Assembly (NCBI GenBank): GCA_031555505.1
Contig: JAVBUH010000005.1
Location: 24,179 to 88,178 of the forward strand
DNA: 64,000 nucleotides
Reading direction: 5' to 3'
Origin: JAJDIA01 sp031555505
GTDB taxonomy: Bacteria; Bacteroidota; Bacteroidia; Bacteroidales; Tannerellaceae
Shown here: one piece after another, positions 54,424 through 63,597 of the stretch
Position numbering within the stretch: position 1 is the stretch's first letter
Layout of the letters: each line of letters opens with the position of its first letter
Position numbers and translations under genes: made by a program
Notes under the pieces: model-generated
Database searches by the model: none
The model's input: the letters and a program-made list of their open reading frames with translations, nothing else
Told to the model about the DNA's origin: nothing

Positions 54424-55981
54424 GGTATATATTTTTATGGTAATTATATGGATTCCGTTTAAAAGGATACTGACTACGAGGAATAGGTAACGGATCCTGC
54501 AAACGAATATTCCAGGTCATCATATTTTTCAATAAATCAACTTGCTCGGTTATATTATTTTGATTATCAAACAGATTATTTATCTCTGATGGATCTTCTT
54601 TCAGATTATACAATTCTCCACGTCCGTTATTATCCATCACTAATTTCCAGTCGCCTTTACGGATCATCCGCAAAGCACCGCTTTGTGTCCACGGATTTAA
54701 TCCGTCAAAACTACCTTCGACATCCGTCCGGCAACTGCCTGCTTTTTCAAAAGTCAGAGGTTCATCAAGAGTAAAATCTTCCCCACCATATCCTTGCTCA
54801 ACTACAATACTGGAGAATTCTTCGCACGGATAGTCTTCTCCTTGTAATATCGGCCAAAGGCTACGTCCCTGAACTCCCACCGGGATTTCAGCTCCGACAA
54901 CACTGCAAAGCGTAGGGAATATATCAACAATCGATACATGTGCCTCTATTGGCTTACTTTGCGGTTTAATACCATAACCCGCCCATATCATGGGAATCCG
55001 TGTTAACGATTCGGCTACGCCTGCTCCTTTACGGATCAATCCGTATTCGCCACAATAATCTCCATGATCAGAAAGGATAATAAATAAGGTGTTATCAGCT
55101 TGGTCGCATGATTTTATACCATCTATCAACCGCTTGATCTGATCGTCAATCATACGAACCATGCCTAAATAGAGACTTCTCAGTTGAGGAATTTGTTGTT
55201 GCAAGTTTGGACATGCCTTATCTTCCAATGCGGCCAATGCTACATATTTATCACCTTTCTTTTTCAGGTCCTTACGGGATGTGAGAAGCGGAGGTAAATT
55301 TTCCGGAGGAAACATAGAGAAATAAGGGTCACAGACTTGGGATGGAGTATGAGGTTCAGGAATAGATACCTGAATAAAGAATGGAGAATCTTTTTGTTGT
55401 TGAATCCAAACCAGTGCATCACTCACAATCTGATAAGGCTGTTGCTGTTCTACCGAAAAAGGAGCCGGCTTCAAATAATGCCCCGGTACTTCCTTATTCA
55501 GGAACTGTGCAAATGCCTTTTCGTCATTTGTTTCGGGTTTATCCTTGCCACGATGCCCATATCCGACAAAAAAATCAAATTCAGTATTTCCTTTTCGATA
55601 TGTATGGTTCTTTCCTACCAGTGCTGTACGATAGCCATTCTCTTTGAAAATATCCAACATATCTTTTTCATAATATGCATCAGGGATATTATGATTCGTT
55701 CGCACATGAGTCGCACTAGGAAACCGCCCTGTTAATAAAGAGCAACGAGCCGGAGCGCTTGCCGGAGCTGCTGTATACGCCTTATTAAACCAGGCATATT
55801 TAGAAGCCAATGAGTCTGCATAAGGAGTAACCGGTAAGGGAAACCCCTCACGACCACAAAGATCAGCTCTTTGCTGGTCGGTAATAATCAATACAATATT
55901 AGGCTTCTGTTTTTGTGCTACAACCTCCGATACATGAATTAAACCAGTGCAAGCTGTTAATAATAATATCGTTTTATTCAT
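54416..55981 (-). CDS. sulfatase, Ser-type (first of the PUL2 pair)
   Basis: A 521-residue S1-family sulfatase. Signal peptide MNKTILLLTACTGLIHVSEVVAQ is very similar to that of the next gene, suggesting the pair arose by duplication or shares a leader. Metal site NIVLIITDQQRADLCG; modification site SAPARCSLLTGR (S-x-P-x-R, Ser type); LVGKNHTYR and FIILSDHGDYCGEYGL complete the active site. It is transcribed from the promoter at 56047-56076, separate from the SusC/SusD genes, and probably co-transcribed with the second sulfatase. Confidence 0.92.
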   Translation of the reverse strand: MNKTILLLTACTGLIHVSEVVAQKQKPNIVLIITDQQRADLCGREGFPLPVTPYADSLASKYAWFNKAYTAAPASAPARCSLLTGRFPSATHVRTNHNIPDAYYEKDMLDIFKENGYRTALVGKNHTYRKGNTEFDFFVGYGHRGKDKPETNDEKAFAQFLNKEVPGHYLKPAPFSVEQQQPYQIVSDALVWIQQQKDSPFFIQVSIPEPHTPSQVCDPYFSMFPPENLPPLLTSRKDLKKKGDKYVALAALEDKACPNLQQQIPQLRSLYLGMVRMIDDQIKRLIDGIKSCDQADNTLFIILSDHGDYCGEYGLIRKGAGVAESLTRIPMIWAGYGIKPQSKPIEAHVSIVDIFPTLCSVVGAEIPVGVQGRSLWPILQGEDYPCEEFSSIVVEQGYGGEDFTLDEPLTFEKAGSCRTDVEGSFDGLNPWTQSGALRMIRKGDWKLVMDNNGRGELYNLKEDPSEINNLFDNQNNITEQVDLLKNMMTWNIRLQDPLPIPRSQYPFKRNPYNYHKNIYHE

Positions 55982-56021
55982 GGTGAAAATACATTTTTAA
56001 TTCAATAACTTCAGACTTTTA

Positions 56022-56074
56022 GTGTATGACAATAATTCGTTTCATACAAATGTACACAAATCATCGTCATACAC
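56022..56074. promoter_or_regulatory. 9-bp inverted repeat bracketing the sulfatase promoter
   Basis: GTGTATGAC (56022-56030) and GTCATACAC (56066-56074) are a perfect inverted repeat. One arm overlaps the -33 and the other lies at the predicted transcription start, so it is a candidate operator. Confidence 0.5.
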
Positions 56075-56076
56075 AA
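56047..56076 (-). promoter_or_regulatory. promoter for the sulfatase pair
   Basis: TTG (56076-56074), 19-bp spacer, TACATTTG (56054-56047) on the minus strand, ~65 bp before the first sulfatase ATG. A housekeeping-type promoter inside PUL2. Confidence 0.75.
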
Positions 56077-56172
56077 CAGTCTTTACCGATTCTACGGTTT
56101 AGTCACTTTCCTCTCTTTAGGAGCAACAAAGCCCGCTTTACCCTTCCCATAAGAGGTTTCCGGATTGTTAAT

Positions 56173-57645
56173 TTAATATCCGTCATTCTGCTTCAATAAA
56201 GAACTCGCATCAATAGCAGATTGGGGAATCGGGAACCAAACATGGAAATCTTGTGCATTGGTAATTCCACGATCATGCGCACATGTAATAAACCGATTGG
56301 TACGGATCAGGTCTCTTCTTCGTTTCCCTTCATTCCAGAATTCCCATTTCCTTTCATTTAAGAGTTGTTCAAGGAAGGCTTCTTTCGAATGGAAATCCGA
56401 TAAAGACATATTATCCAGTCCTGCTCTATTCCTAATCTTATTTAATAAATCTACAGACTCCTGATTCGGGCCGTCCAACTCATTCAAAGCCTCTGCTCTG
56501 GCCAATAATACCTCTGCATATCTGAAGAAAGGGAAGTCATTGCCATGTTCGTTAGCCGAAGCGTTCGGATCTGGCGGATACTTCATACCACGGGTAGCAT
56601 CTTTATAATCGACAAGTAAATCGATCACTTTTCCTTTCGAATCTTCATACTTAGTCAATATACGCCCTTTGCGTTGGTCCTCAGGAGCAAAACTCTTATA
56701 AAAATCATCATAGAAACGATATTGAGAAGCAAAATTAGACCACTTTTCATTAATTACTCCTTCTATACCACCATCGAGCCCCTTATAAAAATCCCATGGC
56801 AGATTTGTTGCCAGAATATTATTAGTCGAACCACTGTTTGCCAAATAAGTCCTAACCCAAATAAATTCTTCATTTTTTTCATTCTCCAAAGCAAACATTT
56901 TGTTATAATCCGGACATAATGCAAACTTATTACTTGACATGATCTCTTTGGCCATATCTGCACAATGCTGCCACTGATGAGTATTCAGGTACCATATACA
57001 AAGTAGCGTCTGGGCAGCTCCTCTATGAGCACGCCCATAAGCAGGTTCTTTTCCTGTTTCATAAAGATCAGGGATCAGCGTTTGTAACTCCGATTCCATA
57101 AACGCTTTAAATTCTTCATCTGTTGCACGAGGTAATTCAAGAGGATCGTCCAAACTCTTTCTAATAGGGACAGGGCCAAACTGATCCCATAACATATAAT
57201 AAGCCCATATCCTGATAAAACGTGCCTCTGCCAACAATCCGGCGAGATCCTCTTCACTGGTAAATCCGGAAGCATTAGGAGCATAAGCCAATACAATATT
57301 CGCATTTCTAATTTCCTCCCAATGGTTCATCCAGTCAAAAGCTTCTAATGTACTAGACGAATCCCACCGGAAATTGATCAAAGGCACAGCTGTCCCATTT
57401 TCACCACCACCGGATTGCCACAAAATATCGGTAGTCATTTCGCCTCTTTTTACAATATTTCTACTTCCTCCGATTTTAGAATAGGCATCTACCAGAACTG
57501 ATTCAATACCTGATTTTGTAGCTAATAACGTACTTTCGGTGAATTGTGATTTTACTGGTTCATCAAGGATACTTTCACATCCCTGAAGTGACAACAACCC
57601 GCATAAAGAGAACAGACAGACTGTTATTTTAATATTCGATTTCAT
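56173..57645 (-). CDS. SusD/RagB-family nutrient-binding lipoprotein (PUL2)
   Basis: Surface glycan-binding partner of the PUL2 SusC. The start at 57645 (MKSNIKITVCLFSLCGLLSLQGCESI) gives a lipoprotein signal with Cys ~22; a longer frame beginning at the SusC stop (57669) adds 8 residues. SusD blocks: FTESTLLATKSGIESVLVDAYSKIGG, LLAEARFIRIWAYYMLWDQFGPVPIRKSL, FPFFRYAEVLLARAEALNELDGPNQESVDLLNKIRNRAG and LLNERKWEFWNEGKRRRDLIR. About 490 residues, a standard length, and clearly distinct from the PUL1 SusD. Confidence 0.95.
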   Translation of the reverse strand: MKSNIKITVCLFSLCGLLSLQGCESILDEPVKSQFTESTLLATKSGIESVLVDAYSKIGGSRNIVKRGEMTTDILWQSGGGENGTAVPLINFRWDSSSTLEAFDWMNHWEEIRNANIVLAYAPNASGFTSEEDLAGLLAEARFIRIWAYYMLWDQFGPVPIRKSLDDPLELPRATDEEFKAFMESELQTLIPDLYETGKEPAYGRAHRGAAQTLLCIWYLNTHQWQHCADMAKEIMSSNKFALCPDYNKMFALENEKNEEFIWVRTYLANSGSTNNILATNLPWDFYKGLDGGIEGVINEKWSNFASQYRFYDDFYKSFAPEDQRKGRILTKYEDSKGKVIDLLVDYKDATRGMKYPPDPNASANEHGNDFPFFRYAEVLLARAEALNELDGPNQESVDLLNKIRNRAGLDNMSLSDFHSKEAFLEQLLNERKWEFWNEGKRRRDLIRTNRFITCAHDRGITNAQDFHVWFPIPQSAIDASSLLKQNDGY

Positions 57646-57668
57646 ATATTTATTTTTTATATAGTTCA

Positions 57669-60600
57669 TTAAAAATCAATCTTTGCTCCGAAAATAAATG
57701 TTCTTGCACTTGGATATGCATTAAAATCCATTCGGAAATTAGAATTATTATTCGGATTAATAGCTGGATCCAAACCTACATAGTCAGTAATTGTAAATAA
57801 ATTTTCCGCAGTTACATACAATTGCAATGATTGAATAAGGCTTTTTAGCTTAGGAAATGTATAGCTCAAACGAACCGTTTTCAATCTTACATACGAAGCA
57901 TCTGACAATGTTCGCGAATTTACAACTTTACGCCCTTTTTTTAGAGGATCAACAAAAGAAGGATATTCATTTGTTGGATTTTCTGGTGTCCATCTGTTCA
58001 AATAAGGTTCAGCAAACTTATTTCGCCTAAAATTTATAGGGAAGTAGCTATCTATTAAATTCCCGTTCAACATATCCACACCCTGTACTCCTTCAAAAAA
58101 GACATACAAATCAACGTTTTTATAAGTAAACGTATTTCCAAAAGACCATTGAAAATCCGGGAAAGAATTGCCTAACACAACTCTATCTTCATTATTAATA
58201 ACACCATCGTTATTTTGATCTACATACTTCAGATCACCAGGCTTATAGTCTTCCTTCATTTTACCATAATCATCATTCTCCTGCCAGACACCTGCAACTT
58301 CCCATCCATAATAAGAATTTAACGGTAATCCCGGTTTACGGATCGCAACCTGTTCCACATGGGTATAGCCTGCGCCTATAATAATTTCATCAATACCTCC
58401 CAAATTTTTCACTTCATTCCTCATAGAAGTAAGGGTAATATTTGATTCCCACTTAAAGCTGCGCGTATCAATATTTACAGTATTCAGGAAAAATTCGATA
58501 CCTCTATTATCTATTCGTCCAATATTTGACAAAATGCTACTATAACCTGTTGATTGTGGTATCGGCAACTGCAGAAGCATATCTGTCGTCTTTTTCCAGA
58601 AATAATCGATACCTCCGTTAAAACGGTTATTGAAAACACCAAAATCAAGTCCCAGGTTAATCTGGTCGGTTGTCTCCCACTTTAGGTCCGGATTAGGGAT
58701 TTTAGCCGGTCCGGTTCCTACCATCTGTTTGCCACCCCATATAGCAGAGCCAGCCGACTGATACGTACTCAATGCCGGATAATCCCCAATCTCCTGATTA
58801 CCGGTCCTACCCCAACCCAAACGAAGCTTCAAGGAAGAGATTTGATCTATCTCCTTTAGAAAATTTTCATTAGAGAGCCTCCATGCCAGAGCAGCTGATG
58901 GGAAATAACCGAATTTATTATTCTTACCGAAACGGGAAGAACCATCCGCCCTAAAGGTCACTGTCGCTAAATATCGATCGTCAAAAGAATAATTTACCCG
59001 GCCTATATAAGAGGCTAATCTGTTGCCGGTGACAGAATTTTGGATCCTGTATGTTTCCTGATTTCCAAGGTTCAAATTCTCTGCGCCTAATGATTCATTA
59101 GGAAAACCTGCTGCCCTATTATTTAGGTAGCTGGTGACATAACGTTGATAGGAAATACCTGCCAATGCTCCAAAGTTATGCTTCTTTATTGTTTTACTAT
59201 AATTTGCCGTACCCTCTACTATATAGTTGCTTTTCTCTGAATTCTGATTCGATCCGATCCCACCATTAAATCTACCTTGTTTGGTCAGACTTGACACAAA
59301 ATTTTTCCTGCTTTCATTCATAAAGTCAGTTCCTAAATTCAATCTTAAAAACAAATCTTTTGTAATATGATATTCGCCAAATGCAGAAGCCAAAATTCTA
59401 TATGTATCAGAATAGGAAGTCATTCCTTCATTCAAAGCCATTGGATTATCAAGCGTAAGAATAGGAGACAATGCATAATTGCCATCTGCATCTTTAACTG
59501 CTAAAGTAGGGTCATAATTATAAGCTGAATACATCACGCCTGCAGTCTCATTTACTCCAAATCCGTTCGCCACAAAATGGTCTTTCATATATGTACCGGA
59601 AACATTCATCCCGATTTGCAATTTGCTGTTAATTTCGGACTTAAGATTCAACCTGGCTCCTATCCTTTCAAAACTGGTATTTTTAACAATACCTTCCTGA
59701 TTTACATAATTAAATGAAGTATAGTAATATGTTTTACTATTTCCTCCAGAAAATGACAATTGATGTTCATTCGTAATTGCATTTTGTCTGGTTACTTCAT
59801 CCTGCCAATCTGTTCCCATACCGCCATTCGCAATATCTCCTACCCGATTTGCTTCACTATCACCGCCAGCATCGATGATTTCATTCAATACTCTTTTATA
59901 ATCGGCCGCACTCAACAAGTCAAGTTTATTTGAAGGACTTTGAATCCCGACAGACCCAGAATAACTTACTTTCATTTTTTCAGATTTCCCACTTTTTGTC
60001 GTGATCAAAATAACACCGTTTGCACCTCTTGACCCATAAATGGCCGTTGCAGATGCATCTTTCAAAATTTCAAGTGATTCGATATCTGAAGGATTAATAG
60101 ACGACATCGGATTACGAGGGCTTCTGTTATCGCTAAACCCCACAATAGACCCTTGAGAAACAGGACGGGAGTTGTCAATAGGCACACCATCAATTACATA
60201 CAATGGAGAAACACCTCCGTTAATAGAACTTGCTCCACGAATGTTTACAGAAAAGCCCCCACCCGGTTCACCACTGTTTTGTACCACATTAACACCCGCA
60301 CTCTTTCCCAAAAGCATTTGGTCAACAGAAGTAGTAGCTCCTTCTTTCAAATCATCCAATCTGACGGAAGCTACGGAACCGGTAATATCACTTTTCTTCA
60401 TTGTCCCGTAACCAACGACTATTACTTCATCCAATGTTTGGGTATCTTCCTTCAAAACGATGTGTAACGTAGTATTATTCCCCACTTTTATCCGTTGGTC
60501 CAAGTAGCCGATATACGAGATACGCAATTCTGCTTTTTCGGGAACCACCAAAGAAAAGTTACCGTCCAGATCGGTAACAGTACCGTTTGTAGTGCCTTCC

Positions 60601-61028
60601 ACTATGATGTTTGCACCAATAACCGGCAGGTTGCTTTCATCAACTACGTTACCTTTTATTTCCTGGTCATTGACGGCCTGTGTCTGAGAGGTCGCTTTTA
60701 AAGTGAGGACGATGAGGTTGTTATTATCCTGCTTATAGGAGATATCCGTACCAGCAAGAAGATGGTTCATAACAGATTCTATACCTTCATCATTTGCAGA
60801 CAGGGAAACGACTTTGTCCAGACTGGACAAATCATTATTATAAAAGAATTTATAACTACTTATACGTTCTATTTCCTTTAAAGCCTGCCGTATAGGCTGA
60901 TTTGTTACGCTTATCGTTACTTGTGCCAATAATGACGGGGAAAGCAATAGAATAAATAAGATTAATTTAATTGACTTAAATTGACGTTTTTTCAAGGCAT
61001 AATAAGCCCTGATTAATAAAATTTTCAT
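57669..61028 (-). CDS. SusC/RagA-family TonB-dependent glycan importer with STN domain (PUL2)
   Basis: A 1,119-residue outer-membrane channel. After the signal sequence come the STN domain (VTISVTNQPIRQALKEIERISSYKFFYNNDL), the carboxypeptidase-regulatory-like domain (VVDESNLPVIGANIIVEGTTNGTVTDLDGNF), the TonB box DEVIVVGYG, the plug (GEPGGGFSVNIRGASSINGGVSPLYVIDGVP) and the barrel, ending FIFGAKIDF. The STN domain again links it to the FecR/ECF pair upstream. Its A/T-rich codon use differs from the GC-rich core genes at the left of the window, in line with an accessory locus. Confidence 0.96.
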   Translation of the reverse strand: MKILLIRAYYALKKRQFKSIKLILFILLLSPSLLAQVTISVTNQPIRQALKEIERISSYKFFYNNDLSSLDKVVSLSANDEGIESVMNHLLAGTDISYKQDNNNLIVLTLKATSQTQAVNDQEIKGNVVDESNLPVIGANIIVEGTTNGTVTDLDGNFSLVVPEKAELRISYIGYLDQRIKVGNNTTLHIVLKEDTQTLDEVIVVGYGTMKKSDITGSVASVRLDDLKEGATTSVDQMLLGKSAGVNVVQNSGEPGGGFSVNIRGASSINGGVSPLYVIDGVPIDNSRPVSQGSIVGFSDNRSPRNPMSSINPSDIESLEILKDASATAIYGSRGANGVILITTKSGKSEKMKVSYSGSVGIQSPSNKLDLLSAADYKRVLNEIIDAGGDSEANRVGDIANGGMGTDWQDEVTRQNAITNEHQLSFSGGNSKTYYYTSFNYVNQEGIVKNTSFERIGARLNLKSEINSKLQIGMNVSGTYMKDHFVANGFGVNETAGVMYSAYNYDPTLAVKDADGNYALSPILTLDNPMALNEGMTSYSDTYRILASAFGEYHITKDLFLRLNLGTDFMNESRKNFVSSLTKQGRFNGGIGSNQNSEKSNYIVEGTANYSKTIKKHNFGALAGISYQRYVTSYLNNRAAGFPNESLGAENLNLGNQETYRIQNSVTGNRLASYIGRVNYSFDDRYLATVTFRADGSSRFGKNNKFGYFPSAALAWRLSNENFLKEIDQISSLKLRLGWGRTGNQEIGDYPALSTYQSAGSAIWGGKQMVGTGPAKIPNPDLKWETTDQINLGLDFGVFNNRFNGGIDYFWKKTTDMLLQLPIPQSTGYSSILSNIGRIDNRGIEFFLNTVNIDTRSFKWESNITLTSMRNEVKNLGGIDEIIIGAGYTHVEQVAIRKPGLPLNSYYGWEVAGVWQENDDYGKMKEDYKPGDLKYVDQNNDGVINNEDRVVLGNSFPDFQWSFGNTFTYKNVDLYVFFEGVQGVDMLNGNLIDSYFPINFRRNKFAEPYLNRWTPENPTNEYPSFVDPLKKGRKVVNSRTLSDASYVRLKTVRLSYTFPKLKSLIQSLQLYVTAENLFTITDYVGLDPAINPNNNSNFRMDFNAYPSARTFIFGAKIDF

Positions 61029-61192
61029 GACTCTATAGACTTAATGGTATTAATTATTTCACTTGATATCGAAAAGCCTCAAGTATGGCTTATGAACTAC
61101 GAGGTGGGATGATGACTGGCATTGTCTCATTCTTTTTAAAATTAATTTATCCTGTATTTTTCATATCGATAAAAGATTAAATATTACATTAT

Positions 61193-62218
61193 TTATTTCA
61201 ATGCTTTCTCGTAAAAAGCCTTTTCTTTCATATTTTCACGTAAGATAATCATGTTATCTTTTACTTCATACGTCAATGGTGAAGTGAGGGATAATTTCTG
61301 CAGGATACTTTCCAAACTCGTATTGCCCGGGGTTCCGGTAAACCGGTATCTTTTCAGCGATTCCGATTCAAAAACAATACGGGTGTTATAATACCGTTCC
61401 AGGGTATGGGCTATATTTTCGAATGTTTCACCATTGAATATCAACTCATTATATTTCCAGCTTATATAGTCGGAAGCATCTTTCACGCTCGTTTTTTTCA
61501 TTTGCCCGGTTTGTCTATTAAAGAGAATCATCTCGTTCGGGTTTAAAACCAGACTGCCATTTTCAGAGGTAACTTCCACCTTTCCGGTTCTCAGAACCGT
61601 CAAAGCATCTTTTTCCTCTTCATAGGACTTCACATTAAAGCTGGTTCCCAGAGCGCGGACCTCCATTTCGTTTGTCTTAACAATGAACGGACGTTCCTTA
61701 TCCGGTGTCACTTCAAAATAGGCTTCCCCTTCCAGGGACAAAACCCTTTCTTTCCGGTTGAAGCGGCTGCCGTAGGACAGTTTGGAGTCTGAGTTCACCC
61801 ATACTTTGGACCCGTCAGGCAACACGATATTCGCTTTCTGCCCTTGCTCCACCGACACGATCATATCTTCCATGACCAGTTGGTTCATGGCATAGTAATA
61901 AACAGACAGACCGGTCAACAACAATAATATGAAAACAGCAGCTACCCGACAAGCCCATGAATAAAGGGTATGCCGTTTGTTTGCTTTCGCAGATAGCTTT
62001 TCTTTCTTTTCACTGTTGATCCTTACTTTTATCTGTCCCAGCAATTTCTGTTGCAACCGGGCATCCATCGCAGAAGAGGCCATGCTCCACTCTTCTTCTG
62101 CCCAATCCTGAAACGAGCCCTCGCTTTTCAGCCATTGGATAAGTGTTTGCACTTCTTCCGGAGTTGCCTGCTTTTGCAGGAACTTATCGAATAATTGTAT
62201 GTAATCTGTCTTTTCCAT
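61193..62218 (-). CDS. FecR-family anti-sigma factor (PUL2)
   Basis: A 341-residue regulator: a short cytoplasmic part (MEKTDYIQLFDKFLQKQATPEEVQTLIQWL), a membrane helix at ~90-112 (WACRVAAVFILLLLTGLSVYYYAM), the FecR domain (VSVEQGQKANIVLPDGSKVWVNSDSKLSYGSRFN; EVRALGTSFNVKSYEEEKD) and the DUF4974 C-terminus (ETFENIAHTLERYYNTRIVFESESLKRYRFTGTPGNTSLESILQKLSL). It holds the PUL2 sigma factor until the SusC STN domain signals. It is 71 bp from the sigma gene. Confidence 0.95.
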   Translation of the reverse strand: MEKTDYIQLFDKFLQKQATPEEVQTLIQWLKSEGSFQDWAEEEWSMASSAMDARLQQKLLGQIKVRINSEKKEKLSAKANKRHTLYSWACRVAAVFILLLLTGLSVYYYAMNQLVMEDMIVSVEQGQKANIVLPDGSKVWVNSDSKLSYGSRFNRKERVLSLEGEAYFEVTPDKERPFIVKTNEMEVRALGTSFNVKSYEEEKDALTVLRTGKVEVTSENGSLVLNPNEMILFNRQTGQMKKTSVKDASDYISWKYNELIFNGETFENIAHTLERYYNTRIVFESESLKRYRFTGTPGNTSLESILQKLSLTSPLTYEVKDNMIILRENMKEKAFYEKALK

Positions 62219-62289
62219 TTTATTGTGCCTATTAGGTATACAGGCAACGGAGTAAAATCCGTTACGCGTATATATGGTTTTAACTTTTA

Positions 62290-62868
62290 TTAATCAATGA
62301 GTAAAAAAAGGAGCAAGGGGAGAGAGAAGCAATAATCACGATCAATCCTGCTACGAAGGAAAGCCATAGCTTTGGTCAATTGCGACTCGACGGTATTCTC
62401 GGAAAGATTGAGCTTTGCCGCAATTTCCTTATTTGTCAAGAACTTACGACGGCTCAAAATAAATATTTCCTTACGTGCAGGAGGTAGTTGCTCAATCAGG
62501 GAGTCGATGTATTCTTCCAATAAATGATAATCGCCCTCTTTCTCTGTTGTATTTTCTATGGGTTCGGATGTTTTTACCTTTGCCAGGTAAAGTTGTTCAA
62601 GCATCCGGTGTTGATAGATATTGACCAGTTGGTTTTTGGCTATGGTACAGATCCAGGCTCCGAACGACTTGTTGGTATCAACCTGATCCCTTCCCTCCCA
62701 TACCTTAATAAATACGGTCTGAACGATCTCTTCGGCCAGGTAAGTATCACCCTGGGATATACGCATTACAAAGTTGTATAGCTTGCCACTCCAACAATTA
62801 TACAGGTATTCGAAAGATGCGTTATCTCCTCTTTTCAGATTACAGATGTGATGTAATTCCTTATCCAT
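62290..62868 (-). CDS. ECF RNA polymerase sigma-70 factor (PUL2)
   Basis: Sigma factor expected to switch on PUL2. The start at 62868 (MDKELHHICNLKRGDNASFEYLY) is chosen because the promoter lies at 62887-62920; the longer frame from 62940 would begin upstream of it. Sigma2: FEYLYNCWSGKLYNFVMRISQGDTYLAEEIVQTVFIKVWEGRD. Sigma4: LIEQLPPARKEIFILSRRKFLTNKEIAAKLNLSENTVESQLTKAMAFLRS. About 192 residues. The C-terminal hydrophobic tail (CFSLPLLLFLLID) is common in Bacteroidetes sigma factors of this kind. Confidence 0.93.
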   Translation of the reverse strand: MDKELHHICNLKRGDNASFEYLYNCWSGKLYNFVMRISQGDTYLAEEIVQTVFIKVWEGRDQVDTNKSFGAWICTIAKNQLVNIYQHRMLEQLYLAKVKTSEPIENTTEKEGDYHLLEEYIDSLIEQLPPARKEIFILSRRKFLTNKEIAAKLNLSENTVESQLTKAMAFLRSRIDRDYCFSLPLLLFLLID

Positions 62869-62886
62869 AACGTATGCAGTTCGCTG

Positions 62887-62920
62887 CAAAGGTAAAAGAA
62901 TTATCAAACGATAGCACAAA
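62887..62920 (-). promoter_or_regulatory. promoter for the PUL2 sigma factor
   Basis: TACCTTTG (62894-62887) on the minus strand, exact -7 match, with TTTG (62920-62917) upstream at 22 bp, slightly long. It lies 19 bp before the preferred start. Confidence 0.55.
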
Positions 62921-62940
62921 ATTAAAGAAGGTTGGCTCAT

Positions 62941-63355
62941 CGGGGGAAACTGACTTCCCTGTATACGGTTATTTTTAAAAAAAACTTCAAAACTCCAATC
63001 GACTTATAAACAGGCTGTTGAAAGGAGAAAAATTTCACCGAAACATCACTGAAACGTCATCGGCCAATACAATGTGCCGACGTATCGATTTTCCCGGCTA
63101 CCTCCACGCAGAGAAAACGGCGGCTGCCGGTTTAGGCGTCTTAGACGGACGCTCACTCTTTTTATCCACCACTACCGCCTCCGGAGTGTTCTGTTTGACG
63201 GTTAACCAGCCTGCATGCAGGCGCTTCAATCGCTGTAAAAGGCTTCTCATTTTGTATGTGTTTTTTGTTGACAGCTGCAACTATAATACGAAAAAATCCG
63301 CATCCACAAACGGTTAGGGCACAAATGAAACTACTCACAACAACCTGTTACACTA
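62941..63355. other. gene-free stretch between PUL2 and the second dyad array
   Basis: No supported gene. A 60-codon minus-strand frame (63098-63280) exists but has no family resemblance or promoter. No clear repeats are seen before the promoter at 63356. Confidence 0.4.
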
Positions 63356-63386
63356 TTGTTTTCCTGCTAATAAAGTAGTACATTTG
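63356..63386 (+). promoter_or_regulatory. promoter upstream of the second 22-bp dyad array
   Basis: TTG at 63356-63358, 20-bp spacer, TACATTTG at 63379-63386: full -33/-7 match. Transcription would start near 63393 and run through the dyad array into the HU-like pseudogene, making the array a 5' leader. Confidence 0.7.
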
Positions 63387-63402
63387 CACTGATCTATTAG
63401 AC

Positions 63403-63549
63403 TGGCCACAGCGGTGGCCAACGTTAACCACAACTGTGATGAATATTGACCACAGCCATGACAAATGTTAACCACATTCGTGGATAAAGCTGATCACAAC
63501 TGTGGTCAACTTTGGCCAAAACCGTGACCAATTCTCACCACCTGTGCGG
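63403..63549. repeat. array of degenerate 12-bp dyads with exact 22-bp period (locus 2)
   Basis: Seven cores start at 63406, 63428, 63450, 63472, 63494, 63516 and 63538, each exactly 22 bp apart: CCACAGCGGTGG, CCACAACTGTGA, CCACAGCCATGA, CCACATTCGTGG, TCACAACTGTGG, CCAAAACCGTGA, CCACCTGTGCGG. Several extend outwards, for example TGGCCACAGCGGTGGCCA. The 10-bp gaps vary. Same period and core as the array at 14841-15028. Confidence 0.9.
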
Positions 63550-63597
63550 AGAACCTATTTGATCGGAGAGACCTTATTACATCCGTATAATCTAAAC

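Noticed and set aside
61109..61137. Plus-strand hairpin with T5 between fecR and susC of PUL2 as terminator of a second antisense RNA
   Set aside because: The stem is short with a bulge, and no TAnnTTTG promoter lies upstream on the plus strand near the susC start.
63098..63280. 60-residue minus-strand protein (MQLSTKNTYKMRSLLQRLKR...)
   Set aside because: No promoter, family or conserved context; length is within chance expectation.
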